Notes under the pieces: model-generated | Databases searched by the model: none | What the model saw: the letters and a program-made list of their open reading frames with translations, nothing else | What the model was told of the DNA's origin: nothing | Assembly (NCBI GenBank): GCA_036563505.1 | Contig: DATCMH010000018.1 | Location: forward strand, 1-64,000 | Direction: 5' to 3' | Length of the DNA: 64,000 nt | Source of the DNA: DATCMH01 sp036563505 | GTDB lineage: Bacteria; Pseudomonadota; Alphaproteobacteria; Rhizobiales; Beijerinckiaceae | Part shown: piece after piece, positions 17,249 to 27,218 of the stretch | How positions within the stretch are numbered: the stretch's first letter is position 1 | How the letters are laid out: every line of letters begins with the position of its first letter | Translations under genes and position numbers: made by a program

Positions 17249-18259
17249 ATGGCCGCGACCCGCCGCCGGGAGCGCGGCCTCGACTACTGGCCGGGCTTCG
17301 TCGACGCCCTGTCGACGCTGCTCCTCGCGATCGTCTTCCTGCTCTCCGTCTTCGTGCTGGCGCAGTTCTACCTCGCCCGCGAGCTCACGACCCGCGACGC
17401 GGTGCTCGACCGCCTCAACCGCCAGATCTCGGAACTGACCGACCTCCTGGCCCTCGAGCGCTCCGGCCGCCGCTCGGCGGAGGACTCAGTGAGCGGGCTC
17501 CAGATCACCCTGCGCGGCCTCGAGCAGGAGCGGGCCCGCCTCCAGGGCGAGATCGCCTCCGGCGGCTCGGCGCAGGCCAGGGCCGGCGAGCTCGACGCGG
17601 CGCTCGGCGCCGAGCGGCAGGCGACCGCGCGGGCGCTGAGCCAGGTCGAGCTCCTCAACCAGCAGCTCGCGGCGCTGAGGCGCCAGATCGCGGCCTTGGA
17701 GGAAGCGCTCTCGGCCTCGGAGGGCCGGGACCGGGAGAGCCAGGCCCGGATCGCCGATCTCGGCAGCCGGCTCAACGTCGCGCTCGCCCAGCGCGTGCAG
17801 GAGCTCGCCCGCTACCGCTCGGACTTCTTCGGCAGGCTTCGCCAGATCCTCGGCAACCGGCCGGACATCCGCATCGTCGGCGACCGCTTCGTGCTGCAAT
17901 CGGAAGTGCTGTTCCCGGCGGGCGCGGCGAACTTGCGCCCGGAAGCGACGGGCGAGCTCGACCGCATCGCCACCGCGATCCTCGACCTCGACCGCCAGAT
18001 CCCGCCGGACATCCCCTGGATCCTGCGGGTCGACGGCCACACCGACGCGCGCCCCATCGCCACCGCCCAGTTCCCCTCGAACTGGGCGCTCTCGGCCGCC
18101 CGCGCGGTCGCGGTCGTGCAGTACATGATCACCCGGGGGGTCCCACCCCAGCGCCTCGCCGCCACGGGCTTCGGCGAATTCCAGCCCATCGACGTGGCGG
18201 GCACGGACGAGGCCTTCAACCGCAACAGGCGGATCGAGCTGAAGCTGACGGAACGCTAG
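17249..18259 (+). CDS. MotB/OmpA-like peptidoglycan-binding protein
   Basis: A 336-residue partner of the upstream MotA-like protein. One N-terminal membrane helix (about residues 20-42, LLLAIVFLLSVFVLAQFYL) is followed by a long periplasmic coiled coil (about 45-180) and a C-terminal OmpA domain (about 200-336). The OmpA signature includes RVDGHTDARPI and NWALSAARAVAVVQYM, with the typical NRRIELKL ending. The start comes two bases after the upstream stop codon, indicating an obligate pair that would couple an inner-membrane ion flow to peptidoglycan. Confidence 0.87.
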   Translation: MAATRRRERGLDYWPGFVDALSTLLLAIVFLLSVFVLAQFYLARELTTRDAVLDRLNRQISELTDLLALERSGRRSAEDSVSGLQITLRGLEQERARLQGEIASGGSAQARAGELDAALGAERQATARALSQVELLNQQLAALRRQIAALEEALSASEGRDRESQARIADLGSRLNVALAQRVQELARYRSDFFGRLRQILGNRPDIRIVGDRFVLQSEVLFPAGAANLRPEATGELDRIATAILDLDRQIPPDIPWILRVDGHTDARPIATAQFPSNWALSAARAVAVVQYMITRGVPPQRLAATGFGEFQPIDVAGTDEAFNRNRRIELKLTER

Positions 18260-18269
18260 AGGCGCGCCA

Positions 18270-18760
18270 CCCGTCTCCCCTTGTGGGAAAGGGTGTCCCC
18301 GGCCCACCCTTGTCATGGCCGGGCTTGACCCGGCCATCCCGGTTCGAAGGCGGGCACGGCTTCACGCCGAGGTTCGCGGGTCGAGCCCGCGAACGACCTG
18401 GGGGTGTGTTGAGCCGTTCGGGCTTATGCCCTGCTCCCCCTCACCCCCGCTCCACTGCGTTCCGCTTGCTTCGCCTGCCGGTGCGCAGGCGAAGCCCTCT
18501 CCCCAGAAGGGAGAGGGGTTGGGCGCCCGAGTTTCGGACATGTTCTCTCTAAACTGACACGATGGTGCGCGCTCCTCCTCTCCCGGCAGGGGAGAGGGCT
18601 CGCGCGGAACGACATGTTCCGTGCGAGCAAGCGAAGCCGAAGGCGGAGCGGGGGTGAGGGGGTACTCTCCGCTACTCGAGCCTCCGCCCAGCACCCCTCA
18701 TCCGCCCTCGCCGTGCGAGGGCACCTTCTCGCACGAGGGGAGAAGGTCAGGTCGCCGACA
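18270..18760. repeat. Composite intergenic repeat region
   Basis: About 500 bases between convergent genes hold no supported gene but several palindromic repeats. ATGGCCGGG/CCCGGCCAT form a perfect 9-bp hairpin at 18315-18337. A second unit at 18464-18517 (containing TTCGCCTGCCGGTGCGCAGG) recurs in inverted orientation at 63681-63733. CCTTCTCGCACGAGGGGAGAAGG at 18724-18746 also recurs in near-identical form near 63821-63843 as CCTTCTCCCACGAGGGGAGAAGG. These are typical dispersed intergenic elements of GC-rich Hyphomicrobiales and may act as bidirectional terminators. Confidence 0.75.
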
Positions 18761-18770
18761 TCCCCGCCCC

Positions 18771-21700
18771 CTACTCCGCCGCTTCCGGCAGGAGGCGCGG
18801 CTCGCGGCGGGGCAGGTCGCGCAAGGTGCCTGGAACGTCGCCCAGGACGGCGCCGGTGCGGTGGCCCGGGCCGTCCTCCTCCGGCTCGTCGACCGCGCCG
18901 ACGAAGCGGCCGAAGGCCCAGGCGAAGAAGCGGCCGACATCGTCCATCACCAGGAACACCGCCGGGACGAAGACGAGGGAGAGCAGGGTCGAGACGATGA
19001 GGCCGCCGATCACGGCAATCGCCATCGGCGCCCGGAACTCGCCGCCGGCACCGAGCGCGAGGGCGGACGGCACCATGCCGGCGCCCATGGCGAGCGTCGT
19101 CATGATGATCGGCCGGGCGCGCTTGCGGCCGGCATCCACGATGGCATCGACGCGGTTCACGCCGCGGGCCACCTCCTCGACCGCGAAGTCGATGAGCATG
19201 ATGGCGTTCTTGGTCACGATGCCCATGAGCATCAGCATGCCGATGACGACGGGCATGGAGATGGCCTTCTGGGTGATGAGAAGGGCCGCCACGACCCCGC
19301 CGAAAGAGAGCGGCAGGGAGAACAGGATGGTGATCGGCTGCAGGAAGCCGCCGAAGAGCAGCACGAGCACGCCGTAGACCATCATCAGGCCCGCGCCCAT
19401 GGCGAAGGCGAAGCCTTGGAACACCTCGCCCATCACCTCGGCGTCGCCGGACTGCACGATCTGCACTCCCGGCGGCAGGTTTCGGGCGGTCGGCAGCTGC
19501 ATCACCTTCTCGATCTCGGCGCCGAGCGCGTCGGTGCCGAAGAGGTCGGCCTCGACCGCGATGCGGCGCACCCGGTTCTCCCGGTCGATGGCCGCCGGAC
19601 CCTGGCCGAGCGCGACCTCCGCCACCGCGGCGACCGGCACGGACGGGCCGCGGCCCGAGGGCAGGCGCAGGGCCTCGAGGAGGCCCGTGTCGCCGCGCAG
19701 GCGCTCGTCTATCTGCACCCGGATCGGGATCTGCCTCGTGCCGATGTCGAACTTGGCGAGGTTCGGGCCGATGTCGCCGATGGTGGCGACGCGCACGGTC
19801 TCGGCAATCACATCCGTCGAGACGCCGAGATCGGCCGCCTGGCGGTTGCGCGGGATGATGCGCACCTCGGGCCGGTCGAGGGCCGCCGTCGTTACCGGAC
19901 CCTGCAGGGTCGGGATGGTGCGCATCTCAGAGACGAGCTTGGTCGCCACCTCCGCCACCGCGGCCTGGTCGTCGCCCGCCACGATGAGCGACATCTGGCG
20001 CTGGCCGTTCTCGTTGAGCCTCCAGTACCGGATGTCCGGCACCTGGGCGAGGTCCTCGGTGAGAACGTCGTTCTCGAGCTGGGACTGAGTCTTCTGCCGT
20101 GCCTCCTTCGGCACGAGGTTGACCACGAAGGTGGCCTTGCGCACCTCCGTCGGCCCCATCGGAAGGCGCCCGCCCGTCACGTAGACGGATTCCACCTCCG
20201 GCCGCTCACGCAGGCGCGCGACGATCTGATCCGTCGCCGCCCGGGTGTCGTCGAGGCGCGCGCCCGGCGCGAGCTCGGCCACGAAGAGGGAGCGGTTGGT
20301 GTCCTCCTCCGGCAGGAAGCCCGAGGGCAGGAGCTGGGTGGAGTAGAGCGACCCGGCGAAGAGGCCGAGGCCGATGACGAGCGTGAGGAAACGATGGCGC
20401 GCCGACCAGCCGACGAGTCGGGTATAGGCGCGCATGACGAAGCCTTCCTTGTCCCCGTGGTCGTGGCCCGCGGAGCGCATGAAATAGGCCGTGAGCACCG
20501 GCGTCACGAGGCGCGCCGCGAGCAGCGAGAACAGGACGGCGATGGCCACCGTGAGGCCGAACTGCTTGAAGTACTGCCCCGCGATGCCGCCCATGAAGGA
20601 GACGGGCGCGAAGACCGCGACGATGGTGAAGCTGATCGCGATGACGGCGAGCCCGATCTCGTCGGCCGCGTCGATGGAGGCGCGATAGGCCGATTTGCCC
20701 ATGCGCATGTGACGCACAATGTTCTCGATCTCGACGATCGCGTCGTCGACGAGGATGCCCGTCACGAGGGTCAGCGCCAAGAGGCTCACCACGTTGAGCG
20801 AGAAGCCCATCATGCTCATCGCCCAGAAGGTCGGGATCGCCGACAAGGGCAGGGCGATGGCGGCGATGAGCGTCGCCCGCCAGTCCTTGAGGAAGATGAA
20901 GACCACGATGACCGCGAGCGCCGCGCCCTCGAGCAGCGTGTGCATCGCCGATTCGTAGTTGCCCACCGTGTAGGTGACGTAGGTGTCGATGAGCTGCAGC
21001 CGGACCTCCGGGCGACGGGCCTGGATCTGCTGCACCTTGGCTTCGACGAGCTTGGCGACGTCCGCGTCGGAGGCGCCCCGCGAGCGGGAGATGGAGAACG
21101 CCACCACGGGCTCGCCGTTGAAGCGCGCGAACTGGCGCGGCTCCTCGGCCGTATCGTCGACCTTGCCGAGTTCGTCGAGACGCACCTTGCGGCCGCCCGG
21201 CAGGGCGATGCTCGTGGCCTTGAGGTCCTCGACCGTCTTGGCGCCGGCGAGCGTCCGGATCGTCTGCTCCTGCCCGCCGATCTCGCCGCGGCCGCCCGCC
21301 AGGTTGACGTTGGTCGAGCGCACCTGCCGGTTGACCTCGGCCGCCGTGACGCCGAAGGCGAGGAGCCGGTCGGGGTCGAGGGTGACGCGGATCTCCCGGT
21401 TGACGCCGCCGACGCGTTCCACCTTCGAGACGCCTTTGACGCCCTGGAGCTCCCGCGCCACGACGTCGTCGACGAACCAGGACAGCTCCTCGGCCGACAG
21501 GGCGGGTGCCGCCGCGGCATAGGTGACGATCGGCAGGCCCGCGATGTCGATGCGCTGGGTGATCGGCTCGTCGATGGTGCGCGGCAGGTCCGCCCGGATG
21601 CGGGCGATCGCGTCCTTGACGTCGTTCAGCGCCCGGTCGGAGTTCACCTCCAGGCGGAACTCGATGGTGGTGACGGAGGAGCCGTCGGTCACCGCCGAGT

Positions 21701-21947
21701 TGACCTTCTTCACGCCCGAGACGCCGGCCACCGCGTCCTCGACCTTCTTCGTCACCTGTGTCTCGAGCTCGGCCGGCGCCGCGCCCGACTGCGTCACCGT
21801 GACGGAGACGAGGGGGAAGTCGATGTTGGGGAAACGCGTGATGGGCAGCCCTGCGAAGCTCACGAAGCCGAGAATCATCAGCACGAGGAAGAGCACCGTG
21901 GCCGGGATCGGCTTGCGGATCGACGCGGCCGAGATGTTGAGCGCCAT
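18771..21947 (-). CDS. RND efflux transporter permease (HAE1/AcrB-like)
   Basis: A 1058-residue inner-membrane proton/drug antiporter. The N-terminus SIRKPIPATVLFLVLMILGF is the first membrane helix; two large periplasmic loops and the second set of helices follow the RND layout. The proton-relay pair is present as Asp401-Asp402 in TGILVDDAIVEIENIVR. In the second half, GIVTKNAIMLIDFA is the matching TM10 motif. It is the second gene after the adaptor, 18 bases downstream of its stop, and probably pumps hydrophobic toxic compounds together with a TolC-like channel encoded elsewhere. Confidence 0.94.
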   Translation of the reverse strand: MALNISAASIRKPIPATVLFLVLMILGFVSFAGLPITRFPNIDFPLVSVTVTQSGAAPAELETQVTKKVEDAVAGVSGVKKVNSAVTDGSSVTTIEFRLEVNSDRALNDVKDAIARIRADLPRTIDEPITQRIDIAGLPIVTYAAAAPALSAEELSWFVDDVVARELQGVKGVSKVERVGGVNREIRVTLDPDRLLAFGVTAAEVNRQVRSTNVNLAGGRGEIGGQEQTIRTLAGAKTVEDLKATSIALPGGRKVRLDELGKVDDTAEEPRQFARFNGEPVVAFSISRSRGASDADVAKLVEAKVQQIQARRPEVRLQLIDTYVTYTVGNYESAMHTLLEGAALAVIVVFIFLKDWRATLIAAIALPLSAIPTFWAMSMMGFSLNVVSLLALTLVTGILVDDAIVEIENIVRHMRMGKSAYRASIDAADEIGLAVIAISFTIVAVFAPVSFMGGIAGQYFKQFGLTVAIAVLFSLLAARLVTPVLTAYFMRSAGHDHGDKEGFVMRAYTRLVGWSARHRFLTLVIGLGLFAGSLYSTQLLPSGFLPEEDTNRSLFVAELAPGARLDDTRAATDQIVARLRERPEVESVYVTGGRLPMGPTEVRKATFVVNLVPKEARQKTQSQLENDVLTEDLAQVPDIRYWRLNENGQRQMSLIVAGDDQAAVAEVATKLVSEMRTIPTLQGPVTTAALDRPEVRIIPRNRQAADLGVSTDVIAETVRVATIGDIGPNLAKFDIGTRQIPIRVQIDERLRGDTGLLEALRLPSGRGPSVPVAAVAEVALGQGPAAIDRENRVRRIAVEADLFGTDALGAEIEKVMQLPTARNLPPGVQIVQSGDAEVMGEVFQGFAFAMGAGLMMVYGVLVLLFGGFLQPITILFSLPLSFGGVVAALLITQKAISMPVVIGMLMLMGIVTKNAIMLIDFAVEEVARGVNRVDAIVDAGRKRARPIIMTTLAMGAGMVPSALALGAGGEFRAPMAIAVIGGLIVSTLLSLVFVPAVFLVMDDVGRFFAWAFGRFVGAVDEPEEDGPGHRTGAVLGDVPGTLRDLPRREPRLLPEAAE

Positions 21948-21965
21948 GATCGTTCGTCCCGTCCC

Positions 21966-23171
21966 TTACTGCCCGCGCGCCATGGCGGCCTGCGCCACCG
22001 GCTTGACCGCGTCGCCGTCGCGCAGGAACGCGCCGGCCTTGGCGATCACCGTCTCGCCCCCGGCGAGCCCCTCGACGATCTCCACCGTGCCGTCGGCGCT
22101 GATCCCGGTCTTGACGGGGCGCACGCGGACGCGATCGCCCTCGACCACCTGGATCGTGACTCCGCCGGTCCCGAAGACGAGGGCGGAGGCCGGCACCGAG
22201 ACCGCGTTGACCCGCGCCACCTCGAGCGCGGCGCGGGCGAAGGCGCCGAGCCGGAACGCGTCGTCCTTGGGCAACGCCACCCGCACGCGGCCGAGCCGCG
22301 TCGTGCGGTCGACTTCGGCCGGGACAAGGCGCACGCGCCCCTCCACCTGCCGTCCGACCTCCGCGGTGACCGAAGCGGGCTGGCCCTCGCGCACCCGAGT
22401 CAGGCGCACGTCGAGCACCTCGGCCTCGAGCTCCAGGGCCCCGTCCTGGATCAGGCGGAACAGGGGCTCCGTCGCGCCGGGCGCCGCGATGGCGCCGAGC
22501 CGGGCGTTGCGCCGGCTGACGATGCCCGCGACCGGCGCCTTGATCTCGGCGCGCTCGATCTTGAGCATGATGTCCCGGCGCTGGGCCTGGATCGTGGCCT
22601 TCTCGCTCTCGGCGAATTTCAAACCCTCGCGCGCGGCGGACAGGCGCGCCTCCGCGCCGCGCAGGGCCGAGAGGCGCTGCTCGTAGGACGCGTCCGTGAC
22701 GTTGCCGGACCGGCGCAAGGATTCAGCCCGTTCCAGGGCCGGGCGCGCCTCGGCGAGCGTCGCCTCGGCCTGCGGGATCTGCGTGCGCGCCTGGGCGATG
22801 GAGGCCTCGACGCGGGCGGCAGACGCGTCGTTCTGGGCGAGCTGGATGTCGAGCTGGCGCCGGTCGAGACGGGCGAGCACCTGACCCCGCTTCACCGCGT
22901 CGCCCTCGTCGACGAGGATCTCGGTGACGCGCAAGCCGTCGACCTCGGCCACCACCATCACCTCCTCGCGGGCGATGACGGTGCCGGAAACGACGAGGCG
23001 CTCGACGAGCTCGCGCCGGTCCGCCCGCACGGTGGTGACGGTGGGCGCGAACGGCGCGGCGGCCGGCGCTTGGTCCTTGGCAGCGGGTCCTGCAGCGGCA
23101 GCCGGCAGAACGCCGGCGATGTGGGCCGCCACGGCGAGGCCGGTACCAAGGGCGAAGAGGTTACGCGGCAT
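21966..23171 (-). CDS. RND efflux periplasmic adaptor (membrane fusion protein)
   Basis: A 401-residue adaptor with a signal peptide (about residues 1-27, ending PAAAAG). It shows the split lipoyl domain, a helical hairpin in the middle (DASAARVEASIAQARTQIPQ and LSALRGAEARLSAARE), and a C-terminal beta-barrel with GKGAF-like segments. It bridges the RND permease and an outer-membrane channel. Its start overlaps the end of the TetR gene by 11 bases, so regulator, adaptor and pump form one operon. Confidence 0.92.
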   Translation of the reverse strand: MPRNLFALGTGLAVAAHIAGVLPAAAAGPAAKDQAPAAAPFAPTVTTVRADRRELVERLVVSGTVIAREEVMVVAEVDGLRVTEILVDEGDAVKRGQVLARLDRRQLDIQLAQNDASAARVEASIAQARTQIPQAEATLAEARPALERAESLRRSGNVTDASYEQRLSALRGAEARLSAAREGLKFAESEKATIQAQRRDIMLKIERAEIKAPVAGIVSRRNARLGAIAAPGATEPLFRLIQDGALELEAEVLDVRLTRVREGQPASVTAEVGRQVEGRVRLVPAEVDRTTRLGRVRVALPKDDAFRLGAFARAALEVARVNAVSVPASALVFGTGGVTIQVVEGDRVRVRPVKTGISADGTVEIVEGLAGGETVIAKAGAFLRDGDAVKPVAQAAMARGQ

Positions 23172-23778
23172 GGGAGGCGTCCGGGGTCGTGATGGCGCCC
23201 TTGAGCAGGGCGGAGAAGACGGCGAGCACGGCCGCGATGTCGCGGTCGGCGTTGAAATCCGCGTCGATGACGCGGCGCTTGAAGAGGCCGTCGGCGGCCA
23301 TGCACATGACCCGGACGGCGAAGGCCGTGTCGACGGAAGCCGGCACGTCGCCCTTGACCTTGCCGGCCTCGATGACGGCCGCGAGTCCGGCCTTCAAGCC
23401 GCGCTCGAACTCCGCGGAGATCGCCGCGATGTCCGGGTTGCGCGAGGCCTCGGCCCAGATCTCCAGGATCAGCGCCGCCCGCTCGCGCGGTTCCTCGACG
23501 AGGTGCTTGCGCGCCATGGCCGCGAACAGGGCGATGAGGTCGCCACCGCCCGACAGGCCCGCGAGATCGGCCGAGAGCTCCTCCTGGTCGCGCTGGCACA
23601 ATCCCGCGACGATGGCGGCCTTCGACGGGAAATAGCGGTAGAGGTTCCCGGGGCTCATGCCCGCTTCGCGCGCCACGTCCTGCATGGTGGCGCGGTGGAA
23701 CCCTGAGCGCGCGAAGCAGGTCTCCGCCGCCGCAAGGATGCGGGTGCGGGGATCGAGCTGGGGTGTGACGTCGAGCAT
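23161..23778 (-). CDS. TetR/AcrR-family repressor of the RND pump
   Basis: A 205-residue regulator. The N-terminal TetR helix-turn-helix reads FHRATMQDVAREAGMSPGNL followed by YRYFPSKAAI; the rest is a helical ligand-binding domain. I place the start at the ATG at 23778 (MLDVTPQLDPRTRIL). An in-frame ATG at 23814 would add 12 residues but lies within a perfect palindrome that looks like this protein's operator. Neither start has a clear Shine-Dalgarno sequence. As first gene of the operon it most likely represses itself and the pump. Confidence 0.88.
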   Translation of the reverse strand: MLDVTPQLDPRTRILAAAETCFARSGFHRATMQDVAREAGMSPGNLYRYFPSKAAIVAGLCQRDQEELSADLAGLSGGGDLIALFAAMARKHLVEEPRERAALILEIWAEASRNPDIAAISAEFERGLKAGLAAVIEAGKVKGDVPASVDTAFAVRVMCMAADGLFKRRVIDADFNADRDIAAVLAVFSALLKGAITTPDASHAA

Positions 23779-23801
23779 GCGGCGGCGTTGGGGCGAATGA
23801 G

Positions 23802-23815
23802 AATGAACGTTCATT
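23802..23815. promoter_or_regulatory. Palindromic operator upstream of the tetR-RND operon
   Basis: AATGAACGTTCATT is a perfect 14-base palindrome 24 bases upstream of the preferred TetR start, within an AT-rich stretch. Sites of the form TGAACGTTCA are common TetR-family operators, so autoregulation is likely. A possible -10 element TATCAT lies on the minus strand just upstream (about 23820-23825). Confidence 0.65.
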
Positions 23816-23902
23816 TACATGATAGGTGAAGAAAGTAAAGCAAGCGTAGCCGTTCGTCGCGGCGACGCGCGCCGTGACAGGGCTGCGTGAATCGCAAGGT
23901 GC

Positions 23903-24601
23903 TCAGAGATTTGCGGGCGCATCCACGACATCGATCTCGCGCGCGCCTTGCATCCGGACGATCCGCCGCACGTAACGAGCGATGTCCGGCACGCCGCCGA
24001 GCACGGTGAGTTCGGCGACGCGCTCGCCCCGAGACCGCCGCTTGCGGTACGCCGCGTAAGGGTAGTCGGCGATGGTTCGAAACGTGTCGCGGCCCCGCGG
24101 CGCCGGGAAGCGTCCCGTCGTCCCTGAGTTGATGGGCGAGAGCTCGATCCGATCCCGGTAGGCCTCGACGAGAGGCCTGGCCGCGATCTCGACCACCTCG
24201 TGCGCGCGGTCGCGGTAGGCTTTGGCGTCGAGGAGGCGCAAGACGCGCTCGCGGCTGAGCCAGAAATAGACCCGGGCGTTGAGGAGCCGGTACCAATCCG
24301 CTGGGTCGAGCCCGTCGGTGAGGCAGCGCCGGAGCCCGGCGTCGTTGAGGGGTTTCTGATCGCGCACGGTGATCCGGCCGAGATCGGGCCGGTCGAGCGG
24401 CACGCCTTCGGGCCGGCGCTCCGCTTCGAGCGCCGTCCGCGCCGCACCCCCGATCCCGTACAGGTCGAGGAGGGCTGAGGTGCTGAGCAACCCGTGGCGC
24501 CGGATCGACGGCCAGCTGCCGGGCTCGGCCATGTGGTAGAGCACGGGGCAGTCGGTCAGGAGTTCGTCGAGCTCGGCTTCGGTCACAACACACCTTGTCA
24601 T
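23903..24601 (-). CDS. DUF7002-like protein with an ART-like N-terminal motif
   Basis: A 232-residue soluble protein. The N-terminus contains LYHMAEPGSWPSIRRHGLLS, a YH-...-SI-x-x-x-GLL pattern seen in DUF7002 proteins and reminiscent of ADP-ribosyltransferase-fold families. Further conserved-looking segments are ITVRDQKPL, YFWLSRERVLRLL and SPINSGTTGRFP. The ATG at 24601 falls inside a dispersed palindromic repeat, so a GTG at 24586 is a possible alternative start. The family assignment is from memory; the biochemical function is unknown. Confidence 0.65.
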   Translation of the reverse strand: MTRCVVTEAELDELLTDCPVLYHMAEPGSWPSIRRHGLLSTSALLDLYGIGGAARTALEAERRPEGVPLDRPDLGRITVRDQKPLNDAGLRRCLTDGLDPADWYRLLNARVYFWLSRERVLRLLDAKAYRDRAHEVVEIAARPLVEAYRDRIELSPINSGTTGRFPAPRGRDTFRTIADYPYAAYRKRRSRGERVAELTVLGGVPDIARYVRRIVRMQGAREIDVVDAPANL

Positions 24602-24712
24602 TCCGGGGCCGCGCAGCGGAGCCCGGAACCCACGACTGGGTGAGCGGCTGCGATCAGCATCCGGCCCAGTCGTGGGTTCCGGGTTCTCGCCTCCGGCGAG
24701 CCCCGGAATGAC
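24597..24712. repeat. Palindromic intergenic repeat, copy A
   Basis: A 116-base element bounded by inverted arms GTCATTCCGGGGC (24597-24609) and GCCCCGGAATGAC (24700-24712). Inner arms CCCACGAC and GTCGTGGG flank a 32-base centre. Related copies lie at 51893-52008 and 58760-58847. In copy B the arms have the same orientation but the centre is reversed. Confidence 0.85.
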
Positions 24713-24798
24713 AACACCGACATATAAGGAAAGCCGGCGGTCTTGGCCCCCGCCCCTTCCCTGTGCCATGCCGGGCGCATCGCCGCAGGAGCTGAAGA

Positions 24799-25956
24799 AT
24801 GCAAACGAACGCCGACGCCGCCCGCCGCTGGCTCGCCGATCAGCAGGGCGCGATGCTCGCGCTGCTCGAAGAACTCGTGAACATCGACTCCGGCTCCTAC
24901 GACAAGCCCGGCGTCGATGCGGTGGCGGCCCGGCTTAAGCGCTTCTTCGAGGAGGAGGGCATCCCAGCTCGTCTCGAGCCGAAGGACACCTACGGCGACG
25001 TGCTCAAGGCCGAGGTGGCGGGCTCCGGCGGTGGGAACAAGCCGATCGTCCTCATGGGGCACCGCGACACGGTGTTCCCGAAGGGCGAGGTCGCCCGGCG
25101 CCCGTTCCGGATCGAGAACGGCCGCGCCACCGGTCCCGGCGTCTGCGACATGAAGGCCGGGCTCGTCATGAACGCCTTCGTGCTCGCGGCCTATCACCGC
25201 CACGGCGGCGCGCCGGCGCCGCTCGTCGGTCTTTTCACCTCCGACGAGGAGATCGGCTCGCCGGCGTGCCGGCCGGTGATCGAGGAGACGGCGCGCCATG
25301 CCCGCGCGGTGTTCAACTCCGAGCCCGGCCGTCCCTCCGGCAACGTCGTGACGGGCCGCAAGGGCGGCGTGTTCATGGCACTGACGGTGCGCGGCAAGGC
25401 GGCCCATTCGGGCGGCAACTTCGAGCAGGGCATCAGCGCCATCGGCGAGCTCGCCCAAAAGATCGCCAAGCTCCACGCCATCACGGACCTTGCCCGCGGC
25501 ACGACCGTCAATGTCGGCCTGATCCGGGGCGGGCAGTCGGTGAACACCGTGGCCCCGCTCGCCGAAGGCGAGGTGGATCTGCGCTACGTCACGCCGGCCG
25601 ACCGCACGGCTGCGATGGCGGAGATCGAGCGGATCGTCGCCGAGAGCACGGTCCCGGGCGCGACCGCGGACCTCGTGATCAAGGGCGAGTTCCACCCCCT
25701 CGTGCAGGACGAGGCCTCGAAGGCCCTCTACGACACCTACCGCGCGGCCGCCGGCACAGTGGGCCTCGCCATCGAAGGCGAGTTCGCCGGCGGCTGCGCC
25801 GATTCCGGCTTCACCGCGAGCGTCGGCTGCCCGACGATCTGCGCCGTCGGACCCGTCGGCGGCAAGGCGCACTCGCCGGAGGAATATATGGAGGTCGACA
25901 GCTTCGTGCCGCGCGCGCAGGCCCTCGCGCTCGCCATCGCGCGGCTCGGGGCGTGA
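24799..25956 (+). CDS. M20-family metallopeptidase (carboxypeptidase G2-like)
   Basis: A 385-residue cytoplasmic zinc peptidase without a signal peptide. Metal-binding motifs appear in order: GHRDTVFP, GVCDMKAG, TSDEEIGS with the catalytic Glu pair, and a late KAHSPEEYM histidine. The dimerisation domain sits between (GKAAHSGGNFEQGISAI). The closest group is CPG2/ArgE/DapE, most likely removing C-terminal glutamate or acting on a related N-acyl amino acid. It is transcribed away from the DUF7002-like gene; the repeat at 24.6 kb lies between them. Confidence 0.9.
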   Translation: MQTNADAARRWLADQQGAMLALLEELVNIDSGSYDKPGVDAVAARLKRFFEEEGIPARLEPKDTYGDVLKAEVAGSGGGNKPIVLMGHRDTVFPKGEVARRPFRIENGRATGPGVCDMKAGLVMNAFVLAAYHRHGGAPAPLVGLFTSDEEIGSPACRPVIEETARHARAVFNSEPGRPSGNVVTGRKGGVFMALTVRGKAAHSGGNFEQGISAIGELAQKIAKLHAITDLARGTTVNVGLIRGGQSVNTVAPLAEGEVDLRYVTPADRTAAMAEIERIVAESTVPGATADLVIKGEFHPLVQDEASKALYDTYRAAAGTVGLAIEGEFAGGCADSGFTASVGCPTICAVGPVGGKAHSPEEYMEVDSFVPRAQALALAIARLGA

Positions 25957-25959
25957 GCC

Positions 25960-27129
<1,170 letters not shown>

Positions 27130-27218
27130 GGCGGTGTCCGTCCCTGGTGGCGAATCCGGCCGCTTCGATCGGCGGCCCGTGGCGCCATGAAAGCGCAAGG
27201 CCTGGCGGCGCGGAAGCC

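Noticed and set aside
18270..18760. Possible CRISPR array because of repeated short units
   Set aside because: Repeats are palindromic, unequal in spacing and differ from one another; there are no regular spacers and no cas genes.
18621..23192. Plus-strand open frame of about 1500 codons opposite the RND operon
   Set aside because: Composition (Arg, His, Asp, Gly) is that of a reverse-complement shadow of the efflux genes, and it also runs through intergenic repeats.
24597..24712. Possible insertion sequence or MITE with target duplication
   Set aside because: There is no transposase and no convincing direct repeat at the borders; the element fits a dispersed palindromic repeat better.
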